The position numbers and the translations under genes are program-made. Under the pieces are notes generated by a model. That model had not been told where the DNA came from, did no database searches, and saw nothing but the letters and a program-made list of their open reading frames with translations. Source: Mucidula mucida (lineage: Eukaryota; Basidiomycota; Agaricomycetes; Agaricales; Physalacriaceae). From it: DNA of 64,000 nt. The stretch covers positions 496,001 through 560,000 of the forward strand of contig JADNYV010000007.1 of assembly GCA_015501055.1 (NCBI GenBank), in the 5' to 3' direction. Shown here one piece after another: positions 43,249-53,726 of this stretch. Within the stretch, counting starts at the first letter, position 1. Every line of letters starts with the position of its first letter.

Positions 43249-44841
43249 ATGCTAGCCCCCAGTTCCCACCTCCTTTCAGGTGTCCTTCCCCCTGCCCCTC
43301 TCAACCTGTGTTGGAACGACCTACTTCTGCTCCCCATGTCCGGCCTTGTAGGGACAAACTATATCCCCTCACACGAGCAAATACTGGAGATAAATGCACT
43401 CCTTACTGCTCAATTCGCAGACCTCGCGCGTCTGGAATTGGAGATCACGCGTGTTAGCACTCAACTACAACACCTCGTCTCGCAGCGTGATGACGCGCGC
43501 GCTTTTATAAACTCCCACCTCGCTATTTTGACTCCCATTCGGCGTTTACCAGTGGAGATACTGCAGGAGATTTTCACACACTGTCTCCCCGCCAAACAGA
43601 GTTGTACAGCCAGTCAGGCGCCGTTGGTGCTCACACAAGTCTGTGTTCTTTGGAGGCAGGTTGCGATTGGGACGCCAAGGTTGTGGGATACGTTGGTGAT
43701 GCGATTACCGTCACGACCGTCATTGATTGGCGAGGATATAACTGTGTCGTCGCGGAGACGTCTGCGTCTGATGGCGTTATGGCTGGAACGCTCAAAAACG
43801 GTCCCCTTCACGTTATTTCTCAACGTGCCACAGGCTCTTGCCTGTATTGCGAAGGAGTTCCTTCCCCTATTCCAGGCCCATTTACATCGCTTCAGGGACC
43901 TTCGCCTCTGGCTGCCAGTTTGCTGGTTGAAGCATGTGCTGCCCATAATCGCCATTGGTACGACTTGGCCGGTCCTCGAACAACTCGAAGTCAGTTTTTG
44001 TCCTGATCATGGACTATCGAGTGCCATGCCCGTGATCCAACTGGACGAAGAACGTATGCCTCGACTGCGTCACGTCTTCTTGCGATTCGGCGGTTATGGG
44101 AGTCCGGCCAGTGCAGCGTTGTCATCACCTAGTAGAACTCTACGTTCTCTGGATTTAGACTTCATGATTGCACCCTCGGACTGCCGTCGCATATTATCGG
44201 AGTGTCCGAATTTGTTGACATGCAGATTGAGGGCAGTCGATGGTTTCTCATCTCGTCCAGATCCGGGGGTCGCTGTGCTATATTGCCTTGAGGATCTCAA
44301 TATTCAGACGTCACAGCCGATCTCACTTCTCCTTAATTCCCTTCGCCTGCCTTCGTTGAAGAGCCTTCATATCTCCGAAACTATCACATTTGATGCGGCC
44401 CGGAACGTTTGGAGCCAGGATTCCTTCGACAGCTTCGTCGTGAATTCGAATTGCAAACTAGAAACTCTGCTTCTGCATAATGTTCTTCGCAGTGAGGAGG
44501 AGCTTATTCGTTGTCTCAGCATATCCAGGAGCCTAAAGCACTTTGCGGCTTTGGACCTTCGAGAGTTGACGCTGTGCACCGATCGTACTCTGGAGATGAT
44601 GACCGCGCGACCAGAAGAGCCGTGTCTGGCTCCCAGTCTACAATCGTTGAGGTTGGGGAGCACCCTTGTGTCGGAGGATGGCACGTTTGGGGCAATGGTG
44701 AATTCGCGGTGGAACGACGTCCCAGGTGTGGCCCGCCTTCTGTCTGTCGCTCCTACTTGGACGCGGGGGAAACATGAAGAGGATATTCGGCAGTTGAAGA
44801 TGCTCCGAGTTCGCGGTTTGGACGTGGCTAACTTACTTTGA
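43249..44841 (+). CDS. F-box protein with degenerate leucine-rich region (agaricomycete type)
   Basis: A single exon of 530 residues. After a helical lead (EINALLTAQFADLARLELEI ... LVSQRDDARAFINSHLAIL) comes the F-box, TPIRRLPVEILQEIFTHCLP ... APLVLTQVCVLWRQVAIGTPRLWDTL, in the form that is massively expanded in Agaricomycetes. The rest contains irregular leucine-rich repeats (LRSLDLDFM, LEDLNIQTS, LKSLHISETITF, LETLLLHNV, LRELTLCTD, LQSLRLGST). F-box proteins bind Skp1 and present substrates to the SCF ubiquitin ligase; the target is unknown and many family members are lineage specific. The start could also be the in-frame Met at 43339 (MSGLVGTNYIPS), which is closer to the usual N-terminus of the family. 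Confidence 0.88.
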   Translation: MLAPSSHLLSGVLPPAPLNLCWNDLLLLPMSGLVGTNYIPSHEQILEINALLTAQFADLARLELEITRVSTQLQHLVSQRDDARAFINSHLAILTPIRRLPVEILQEIFTHCLPAKQSCTASQAPLVLTQVCVLWRQVAIGTPRLWDTLVMRLPSRPSLIGEDITVSSRRRLRLMALWLERSKTVPFTLFLNVPQALACIAKEFLPLFQAHLHRFRDLRLWLPVCWLKHVLPIIAIGTTWPVLEQLEVSFCPDHGLSSAMPVIQLDEERMPRLRHVFLRFGGYGSPASAALSSPSRTLRSLDLDFMIAPSDCRRILSECPNLLTCRLRAVDGFSSRPDPGVAVLYCLEDLNIQTSQPISLLLNSLRLPSLKSLHISETITFDAARNVWSQDSFDSFVVNSNCKLETLLLHNVLRSEEELIRCLSISRSLKHFAALDLRELTLCTDRTLEMMTARPEEPCLAPSLQSLRLGSTLVSEDGTFGAMVNSRWNDVPGVARLLSVAPTWTRGKHEEDIRQLKMLRVRGLDVANLL

Positions 44842-45047
44842 TTAATATGTATATTCAGGAATTATTATACCCTTTGCCTACTCAGAACCACCTTCCAATG
44901 TCACCGTGTCTGCACTGCCCGCAACAGTGATTCGCCAGGATATCGGCAAAAAGGTTGCCGAAGCTGACGACGCCTTTATGAATAAGGCCCCTGTGTACTA
45001 CACAGTAGTAATTTCTCATCCTCGTTTCGCTCCGTACTCTTTGAACA

Positions 45048-48000
45048 ATGACCGAAAGTGAAGAAAGTCTCCACAAGAAACGTCGATTGCAGCGTGCCTG
45101 TGACTTTTGTCGGAAGAAGAAAAGTGTGTCTCTGCCTATACAGTTAGCACCAACTCAGTATTCGATCGCTAACCGGGATTCAGTTCGATGTAAATCCTCG
45201 CAAAGCAGCGTGTTAGTACTCCTGTTAACCCGCTGTTTTAGGTGACGGCGTCCAGACATCGGTGGCAGAGGGGAGCAAATGTTCCAACTGCAAGCTGTAT
45301 AATTCAACATGCACCTATGTCGAGGCTGCGCAGGTGTGTCACGAATATATCTTGTCCTAGCAGATGCTGAATAGGCTTCATTAGAAACGCGTGTCTTCAG
45401 CTCGAGGGTAGGATTCAGTATTTGTCACCGGTATCTGCTTCTCAAAGGTCTATAGATACGTCGAGACTCTTGAAGACCGCGTGGAACGTATGGACAGTCT
45501 TTTGACTAATGTATGTGATTGCTTTCAATCGTGATCCCTTTACGAGCTGAACCGTCGCGTAGTTGGTTGGCCAAACAGGTCAGAGACGGAACAGCCATTC
45601 TTCACCGAGTCCTCCCTCCCAAACGCACTCTTTGTCTACGGCATCTTCCCCTACCTCTCAGCCGAAAACACCTCCAGTGCTTGGTGTAACGAGTCTAGTT
45701 CCTGCTGTGCCTTCTGCAGCCAGTGGAAGAGAGGCAGAAGAAGATGACTTCATGACACTGACAGACAATTTCCAGAAGATGGATGTCGCAGACGATTCTT
45801 GGACTCGCTTCTTTGGCAAATCCAGTAGCGCACAACTAGTCCAAACTGCGATAGAACTGAAGAACGGGACCGATCCTAGCCTGCTGCTTGAAGACGATCC
45901 GAACGTCTGCAACTGGATTCCCAACGACGTGTGTGATCACATGCGCCCAGAATTCAAGGTCAAGCCGCCTGTGAGTTGTTCGCTATTCCATGGTCTGCAT
46001 GATCCTTTGACACTTTGCGTACAGTGGGAAGTAGCGCTTGACCAGAACAATGATGCGCTCGCAAATTATGTGTTTCCCGAGGAGGACCTGTTCAACCACC
46101 TCATCGAGGTATTTTTCGCCAAGCAGAACATGATGCTCCCCTTACTACACCGACCGACATTTGACCGCCAGATTGCGGCCAAGATGCATCTCAATCATCA
46201 GATGTTCGGCGGCGTGGCGTTACTGGTTTGTGCGCTTGCCTCGCGTTTCACCGATGATCCGAGGGTCCTGCTTGATGGCGAGACATCCAGACGGTCTAGT
46301 GGGTGGAAGTATTTTACGCAAGTACAGACGGTGAGAAGGTCTTTGATGGCTCCACCCACTATTCATGATCTGCAATTTTACACTGTAAGCAGTTGATACC
46401 TTTGTTAGGATCATCCTCAATAATATGCCTCCCAGCTGTATTCCAATTTCCTTTTTGGAACGTCCGCCCCTCAAGCGTGTTGGGCTGTCATTGGGATGGG
46501 CATCCGCCTCGCGCAGGACGTCGGTGCTCATCGTAAGAAGAAGAGTACGGGACCCAACGCTGAAGACGAGCTTTGGAAGCGGGCATTTTGGTAGGCTATT
46601 CACTGTTTATCTCAGACGCTACTTATAAATGTTAGGTCGCTAGTCATGATCGACCGGGAGGCCAGTTTGGATTTAGGACGTCCTTGCGCAATACAGGATG
46701 ATGAGTGAGCTGATTTCCTTCCGTCGTTTGATTCATGCTGATGCAATTCTTCTACCCATACAGCATTGATGTCGATTTCCCCATCGAATGCGACGACGAA
46801 TATTGGGAGCATCCGGATCCTGAGAAAGCCTTCAAACAGCCACCAGGAAAACCATCCTATGTCTCATTTTTCGTCTCGGGGTTGAAGCTAAATCAGATTG
46901 TTGGAACATGTTTGAGGACTCTGGTCAGTTTTTCGCTACACGCATACCGCTCGTCGACTCACACCTTTTCAGTATTCCACCAACAAGGCTAAACTGCGTA
47001 ATACCGACAAAGATTGGGAGCAAAACGTTGTTACTGAACTTGATTCGGCGCTGAACGCTTGGGTCGACTCTGTCCCTGAACATTGTACTTATGTGTTTTG
47101 TTCCAATACTTCTCCAATGCTGATATGCTGTAGTGCGCTGGGATCCTCATCGCGAGGACGAAATCTTTTTCAATCAATCGGTCGCGCTCTATACAGAGTA
47201 TTACAACATCCAAATACTAATACATAAACCTTTCATACCCTCCCCGCGAAATACGTCGCCCTTGACGTTCCCGTCTTTGGCTATATGTACCAATGCGGCG
47301 CGGTCGTGTAGTCACATTGTTGACATCCAGCGACAAAGAGGATTTTTGTGGGGCCAATCTTTTTCAGCGGTACGTTTGTCTTTTGTTAGGTATGCTTTAT
47401 CTCACTCAGCGGTCTATCAGTTAAATGCTTTCGCTGCTGCTATTGTGCTGCTCTTGAACATATGGGGCGGAAAACGTAGTCGTATGAACTTGAATCCTGT
47501 GAAAGAGATGCTTGATGTGCACAAGTGCATGCAGGTACTGAGGGACATGGAAAACACGTACGTTGGGCTATCAATTGTCTTGTCGAATGCTAAGGCTTTG
47601 TCTTTAGGTACCATTTCGCTGGTCGATTATGGTAAAAACATTCATATTCCAAAGAGCTACAGGTTTACTCTGAATCACAGGGATATTCTATTCCAACTAG
47701 CATCCGTCGGTAACCTCCCTCTACCCGAGTTCGACCCGTCGGCGACTGCTAAGCGGCGCCGCGACGACGACGACGTTCCTACCACTACGGACCAATGCAC
47801 ATCCCAGTCGTTCTCTACTGGATATCAAGCACAGGCTTCTACGAGTGAACCATCCCCTCCTCAATCATACCAATCCACCTCGTACTCTACGGACCCTGTA
47901 TTTAATGGATACCCCATGTCTTCGTCTACAACGATACCGAACGGGAACGGGCTTTGGCTTATGCCGCAGGACTCTGACGTGTTCGACATACCTCTACCAA

Positions 48001-48317
48001 TGCACAGCTCGGATCTGGGACGGATGCCATTGCACCCTCAGGCAACGCTTCCTGATAGAGATGTTCCTCTCGCGACATCGTCAGCGAACGCTGCTTGGCC
48101 TTACTCAGATATGACACAGGAGCCGTATGCGTTCGGACTTTCTCAGCCCAAGGATCCAATCAACGCTGTGGTAGACGATGCGACGTTCGCTTTGTGGGCG
48201 AACGCGCCTGGAGGGTTGGAGTCAGTCTTTGTGCTTCACCTTTTTTGCCCGCGCTGATTGATTTGTAGCTTGGATGATTGGGCGTCCTACATCGCTGGAG
48301 TTTCCCAAACTGACTAA
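45048..48317 (+). CDS. Zn2Cys6 fungal transcription factor with Fungal_trans domain
   Basis: Sixteen exons (45048-45123, 45184-45189, 45242-45333, 45385-45407, 45456-45510, 45563-45970, 46025-46384, 46436-46590, 46636-46704, 46764-46923, 46973-47084, 47134-47369, 47421-47557, 47608-47631, 47681-48220, 48269-48317) give 833 residues. The DNA-binding domain is at residues 18-52: CDFCRKKKIRCDG ... KCSNCKLYNSTCTY, six Cys in the Gal4 spacing, followed by a short coiled linker (YVETLEDRVERMDSLL). The Fungal_trans domain spans about 250-560 (FFAKQNMMLPLLHRPTFD ... FGTSAPQACWAVIGMGIRLAQDVGAHRKK ... SLVMIDREASLDLGRPCAI). The C-terminal region is Ser/Thr/Pro-rich and ends ASYIAGVSQTD. It belongs to the large family of basidiomycete regulators; the target pathway is not deducible. 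The second exon is only six nucleotides. Confidence 0.93.
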
Positions 48318-48974
48318 CAAGTGTAGGATTTATTGTTACATTGCTTTCGCTACAGTATTAGTCTTCCAAATATTTAGGTGTGAATGTATAATAAATGAAA
48401 GTCTTCGGGAAACCGTTGAACTTGGGAAAGCGCACGATTGTAAAATATCAAATCTTGATAAATCTCAGGAAGCTCTCTGCAATATACTTATTATCGTGCC
48501 AGCAGGTCGAATGACTTCTTGACAGAATGCCCGGCATGTGAGCATCAGAGTTTCCGCATGAACGACGAACGTGAGACTGAAACGGTCGTCCCATTGCTTA
48601 CTTTGAACTACAACCCTTGGAGGCGAACCTCGTGGGGCGGAAGTAGAACCCTGAATCCCATTTTGGGCGACGCGAATATCACGTGTGCCGATACGCGTTC
48701 CGTTTTGAGCGAGTGTGGGGCATTCTCTAGGAAGCTTTTCGTTTGCTTCTGACAACGAAGAGACCGCGAGCGTACGGCATCCGCGACAACGACCCCTGCA
48801 ACGACAACGACGAGGCGACGACGACGGCCTAGACTAGAGCAGCGGCCATACTGATAGAGTCTGCGAGCGCATGACTAGTCTGCTTCTTCGACGTGGTACG
48901 GGCATTTTCATGTGGATTTTGGCTCTGCATTGATTAACGGCAGCCCATTGCAGACGTATCGATACCTCTCAACG
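48318..48974. other. Intergenic with a GAC-rich microsatellite
   Basis: No gene was recognised between the regulator and the next protein. An imperfect CGA/GAC-rich tract (about 48779-48830) is simple sequence. Short frames such as 48519-48752 show no family features. Confidence 0.5.
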
Positions 48975-50236
48975 ATGCCTAAATTCCTGGCGCGATTCAG
49001 GAGGCGGTCTGTAGCTGCCGCTGAGCCCACCGAGTCGTCTGCGGCGACGGAAACACGGAACACGCCCCCAGTGAGGACAGCGGACTTGGGCCAAAAGATA
49101 CATCCCGACTTGGACGAACTCGTATCCACATTCACAGCACCACCACCACCCGTAGCGACACCCAGGGCTCCTATCGTCGACGACGCAGAGGGTAGCATCA
49201 TCCCTCTCAAGCCGGCTGTTGCTCGTCCTAGGCGGAAGTCAGGAGACGCGCGATCTCCAAGAACCTCTGCCAATTCTCCAACGCATCCTACTTCACCTCC
49301 AGAATTAGATACCACCAACAAAAACGAACTCACACAAGGTAGTAATGAGTCTTTGGTACATACGCCTCCGCCCGGTTCTCCCCAATCTCCCGCGCCTCCA
49401 TCGTCTTGGTCCACCTTTGGTCGAAAGGCTTTGAAGGGTGCCAAGTCAATCCCTAATATCATTGATAGGTCGCGATCCAGCACTATCGGCAGTCGAAGTA
49501 CGCAAAGCCGTACGCCAGCATCTACATTAGATGGCGTTCCAGATCCCTTGACGCCATATGCATCCATCTCATCTGGATCCATGCCGTCCTCGGGCTTCAC
49601 GTTCGGACACGGTCGTATAGTGCCCCCACTACCACCCTTGGACCATCCAGCGTTCAGCGGTGATGCAAGTCTTGATGTAGGGGGTCTGCCGGTTAGTTTG
49701 AAGGACGACCGTGAAGTCGTGCAGTTCCTTGCCGATAAACAGCCGCGTCCATCAATATCCCTTCCATCCATGCCTTCGAGCTCGGGGTGTCCTGGATAAA
49801 GGAGTCGAGTTCGAGACCGCGAGTGCAGGACATATTCCCGAGCAAATCACCTGTCAAAGCGCGACGAAAGTCAGACGCAAGCCGGGGATCGCGCAGGAGG
49901 CGAACAAGGCGTTCACAAAGCGCATCCGTACTCAATCAACATGCGCATGCTGTTGATACATCAGATGCTGAATACAAGGGATCCAGGGAAACGTCCATAT
50001 ATGGCACTGTCCAGGCACGTGGCGACAGCGTGGGTTGTAATCTATTTTTCGGCTGGCCTTGTTTCTCATCTCGTTCTTCCTTTTGGGTCTTTGTTCTCTT
50101 TTGTTCTATAGTCGCAGGCCAGCGGGGCGCTTGGTTTGGGATCGCCATTTCTATTGCAGAGTTTCTCTGGTTTGTCATCCTTTCACCCTTCACCCTCGTG
50201 TCGCAGGCGACGTACTCACTGCTCGCGCGTGTTTAG
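48975..50236 (+). CDS. Ser/Pro-rich protein with C-terminal membrane segment(s), frame-broken
   Basis: The frame from 48975 (MPKFLARFRRRSVAAAE) runs to 49799 as a disordered Ser/Thr/Pro-rich chain with a conserved-looking core (SSWSTFGRKALKGAKSIPNI, LKDDREVVQFLADKQPRPSIS). A stop follows the G run at 49787-49790; adding one G restores a second long frame (SWIKESSSRPRVQDIFPSK ... RRKSDASRGSRRRRTRRSQSASVLNQ) that ends at 50236 in a clear membrane segment (GAWFGIAISIAEFLWFVILSPFTLVSQ). A first membrane segment is best seen in a third frame at about 50018-50110 (WVVIYFSAGLVSHLVLPFGSLFSF), so more breaks or a small intron may exist. A 21-codon extension from the ATG at 48912 is possible. The large minus-strand frame over this gene is a shadow. 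No known family; it resembles the next gene in architecture. Confidence 0.55.
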
Positions 50237-50315
50237 CAGGAGAGCTTTTAACTTATCAACATCTACTACCGAAGACAATAATTCGATACCGCAAAACAGT
50301 GTCTCCCTGACTGGA

Positions 50316-51466
50316 ATGTCTATCGATAATGCAACCACCTCAATTATTTCCAAATCTCGCAGTTCCCCCGGCAACGAGAATGCAGATATGTCCTTAAAGC
50401 ATCCTTCACCGCCTGTTTCACCCGGTCATTCACCATCTACCTTGCTCATGCCTCCCTCGTTGTCTGTCACCGGCCCCACTCCCGAATCATCACCCGTTGT
50501 AGAGCCGATGACACCTAGCAGAAGCAAAGGAAAGCGCAAAGCAGATGAGGTGGAAGGCCCTGGGGGGACACCACCTGAGGCAAAAAAATCGGCACACCAG
50601 AAAACGACGTTCGCTACGCAGGATCCTAGACGTACGTTCTCGCTGGCTGTCTTCTCGGACGGCTCAAATTCTTACTTAACTATCTAGCTCACCGGGCTTC
50701 TGGAACTGGAACCTCGGGCTCCTCGCATGCACCGTCTTCATTTCACCGTAGCAAGCGAGCTCGGCTCTCCGGATCGACGACACCTGGTAGTACGATCGCC
50801 AGTGTAATCGAGGATGGACTACGTCCTGCGTTGCGGAGTGGGAGCCACCAGCAAGACGCATCGAACACGGGTTCGTGGACGAGTCGGGGTAGCGCGCCTT
50901 CCCGAACTCAATCCAGAACGTCTGGACGTAACACTTCGCACCACCAGAAGACCAGAACACCTTCGGAAGCGCCTTCACGTCGGAGTCTATCGCAAGCCTC
51001 CATTCCCATCTCGGCGCTCATTTCACCGCATGCGCCGTCCATCTCGCAGCGGTCGTCGATGTATCATATGCGTGACCCTAGGAAACCTGCTCCTGTTCAG
51101 CCGACGCCATGGTCGCTGACTCTACCTGAGCGAGGCTGGCAGCGTTGGTCTGATGGTGGTGGGAGTCCACTGCACGCTTGGATGTTCTTTATTGGTTTTG
51201 TGCTCTTCCCACTTTGGTGGGTGGCGGCACTTGTGGTGCGCATACCGAAGACGCGAGAGATTGGCACGGGAGCGGAAGAGAAGGGTGTGGTACTGGATGA
51301 TCCGCAAGTTGAGCATGGTATGTTGGCCCACCTTCAATGTCATGCGTTTGCTCATGCTCTTACAGACGCAATCTCGTGGCGGAGACGCTGTAGAGTGATG
51401 GCGGTTGTATCGCTATTCACATATATCCCGTTCATCGTTTGTATCGCCATTTTTGCCCCGCGGTAG
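50316..51466 (+). CDS. Ser-rich protein with two C-terminal membrane segments, function unknown
   Basis: Three exons (50316-50631, 50688-51317, 51366-51466) join in phase to 348 residues. Residues 1-270 are disordered and rich in Ser, Thr and Pro with basic patches (SRSKGKRKADEVEG, HRSKRARLSGS, SGRNTSHHQKTRTPSEAPSRR). A short folded-looking block (TPWSLTLPERGWQRWSDGG) precedes two hydrophobic helices (AWMFFIGFVLFPLWWVAALVV and VMAVVSLFTYIPFIVCIAIF), which predict a hairpin or tail anchor with the long N-terminal part in the cytosol. Nuclear-localisation-like KRK and KRAR patches raise the possibility of a nuclear-envelope protein, which is inference. It sits 80 bp after a gene of the same design on the same strand, so the two may be related or functionally linked. 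Confidence 0.7.
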
Positions 51467-51916
51467 CACCCACACCGACCTGGTTCCCTTCTTTGAGTCA
51501 AGTTCCTTACTCTTGTTCAGTCATTATCATCATTGTATTAGCATCGAACATCGTCATCCAACTGTTATACTATACCATGGCTCGCCCCCGGACATCCCCT
51601 CTGCGTTACCTTGGACTACCGAGGCCCCCGTACATTCACTCGTTTTACTTGTCATTCTTTTGTGTGTGTGAAGAGTTGTTGTAGAGAATAAGTTATGTAT
51701 GGCCAACCGTCCTCTCGTTCGTCACAGTATGTTATACCCCATGCATGTAGTCTAACGTGGTTAGGTTGCAATGTAATTTATTCGTTGTACACTGTAGTAA
51801 GAAATCTAATTTGCATTTTTAATATCAAAATGAAGGAAATCTCAGTGATCGGGCACATATCTTGACTCCGGACGACCATCGACGGTAGCTGCACCTTGAC
51901 ATGCGCTGCTGGTGCC
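51467..51916. other. Intergenic, nothing recognised
   Basis: This 450-base spacer contains only short frames (for example 51405-51671 and 51439-51684) overlapping in different phases, with no family features. It is AT-richer than the neighbouring genes. Confidence 0.5.
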
Positions 51917-53502
51917 ATGGCAGGGAATAAAAAGAAAAGAAAAGGCGTCCTGAATGTCTCCAACGATCGGATAGTGAAGAAAATCAAGGTGGACGACAGC
52001 TTGCCTGTGGCCAAGGTTGAGGATGGCGACGTACCCGTCCTCGGTGGTCTGCTTTATGCAGACGAGATTGAGACGACAGTAGACACACTCAATCTGTTGG
52101 TGGAACACCCTCAATTGATATCTTCGACGGCGCTTAAAGGCTTTCGTACCGCCGTCCATGATTACTGGAGGATATCAACAGAAACCTCGATGACAGGTAT
52201 GTGGCTACTTTCTGTTTTCAATTCTGCAGATGAGAATGACTGTCCAGGCAGTTCCATTGTATCTCGAATTTCATCAGCTCTCGTTGATCATAGGCATGTC
52301 GATGCGCTGGTCCTTCTGTCGGAAATGCACATACGCGGCCAGATTCCAAAGTTGGGCACCCTACAGCGTTGGGTGCGCGAATGCGACGCGGTGTTGACAC
52401 CTGACATGTCTCGCGACGAGCAATCCATGGTTTGGCGGGTGTTGGATCTCATCCTCCGAACGACTCAGCCGGAAGTTATCTCCTCGTCTGCAACTGGTGA
52501 CTCCATTCTAGATGACAATGGACGGCTGAAATGGTTCCCGCCATTCTCAGTACCTGCGACCACATTACCGGAATCTTTGTATGATACAGCCTCCATCGTA
52601 CAAGCTGCTTCCAGCGCCATGGTCGTCCTCCAAAATACGCCAGGTCCTGAACGGCGTCCGCCCAATAAGCACGCTGCTGTGATATACTGCTCTCCTCCAG
52701 ACACCTTCAAGCTACTTCCTCCAGAGGCCCGGAAAGTCGTTCCCGTACGACACGACGTCCCAGGCGTCCCCGGGACTTTCATCATAACCAATGTCTTCGA
52801 GCTAGGTGAATGCGACGCCATCGTTCAGACAGCCGAAAACGTAGGACTGCTTCCAGACGAGCCAATATCTGGTTCTGCTGTCCAGCTTGCATCTATTCTT
52901 GCGCACAATCTCATATGGTTGGCGGATACCAAGTTCTTGGACATCGTATATGCACGCATTGTTTCCCTCCTTCCGCCCGAGATAAACGGTGGCAAAGTTA
53001 AGGGCATCAACGCGCGCTTTAGGCTGTATCGTTACAGACCAGGAGCCCTTTATCGTCCTCATGTTAGTATTCGAGCCCTGCCAATTGATTATAACTGACA
53101 TCGAGACCAGATTGATGGAGCTTGGCCTGCCTCAGCTCTCGATTCTACGACCTCGCCGCCATCCTACGTCTATGACTCTGATGAAACGTTTATTCAAGGC
53201 TGACTATGCTTATCTATCTCAACGATGGTTTTGAGGGTGGATGTACAACCTACTTTCTGCCCTCAGCGACCCTTGGAGTCCTTGACGCGCGACCCATACG
53301 ACCTAGAAAAGGCACGGTCGCCTTTTTCCCTCACGGGGCGGCAAAAGGCAGTCTTTTGCATGAGGTTAGCGTTACTTGTTCTTATCCTTTGGTGTGCTCA
53401 ATTGCTCGATAGGGAAGTGGCGTTGTGGGAGATGGTGTCAAGTATGTGATTAGGACGGAGGTGTTGTACGAGGTAGACAAAAAGGAGAGAATTGTAGGCT
53501 GA
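51917..53502 (+). CDS. Prolyl-4-hydroxylase-like 2OG-Fe(II) dioxygenase
   Basis: Four exons (51917-52196, 52248-53062, 53111-53364, 53413-53502) give about 479 residues. The first 270 residues are a lysine-rich head (MAGNKKKRKGV) and an uncharacterised helical region. The C-terminal P4Hc domain has the iron ligands His and Asp in RPHIDGAWP, the distal His in GSLLHEGSGV and the 2OG-binding Arg in KYVIRTEVLYE, with LIYLNDGFEGGCTTYF between them. Such fungal proteins are soluble dioxygenases; the substrate is unknown, and the basic head would suit a nuclear or ribosome-linked role. One base seems to be missing near 53198 (after TTTATTCAA), because the frame changes inside exon 3; adding one base gives RLTMLIYLN, the family pattern. 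The first intron (52197-52247) is a multiple of three, so retention would not break the frame. Confidence 0.82.
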
Positions 53503-53726
53503 TAACTCCGTCGAACTCGGCGCGGTCAAGAACATCGGAGGAGATACTAAATTAAGAAGAAACCTGTACAATCAGTGACTCCAGAAGCAGTCAAACACGT
53601 TACAATCTTTGTAGGATTTGTACTTGGGAAAATCTTGGATCAATCAGTTGTTATGAGTCACTGATCGAGTCAAGCTTTCTCTTGTAACCTCCACATAACT
53701 TCGTCTTTCACGCGTTATATCGTGTC

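Noticed and set aside
46220..46603. Minus-strand 127-codon frame over the transcription factor
   Set aside because: It is a shadow of exons that encode the conserved Fungal_trans domain in phase on the plus strand.
48908..49771. A 287-codon minus-strand open frame
   Set aside because: It lies exactly opposite the Ser/Pro-rich plus-strand gene, whose codon bias leaves the opposite strand free of stops. Its Gly/Val/Ser/Asp-rich translation shows no domain.
52197..52247. Reading straight through the first intron of the dioxygenase
   Set aside because: The 51-nt segment is open in frame, but it has a GTATGT donor, an atgac branch-like site and a tgtccag acceptor, and it encodes an uncharacteristic hydrophobic insert.
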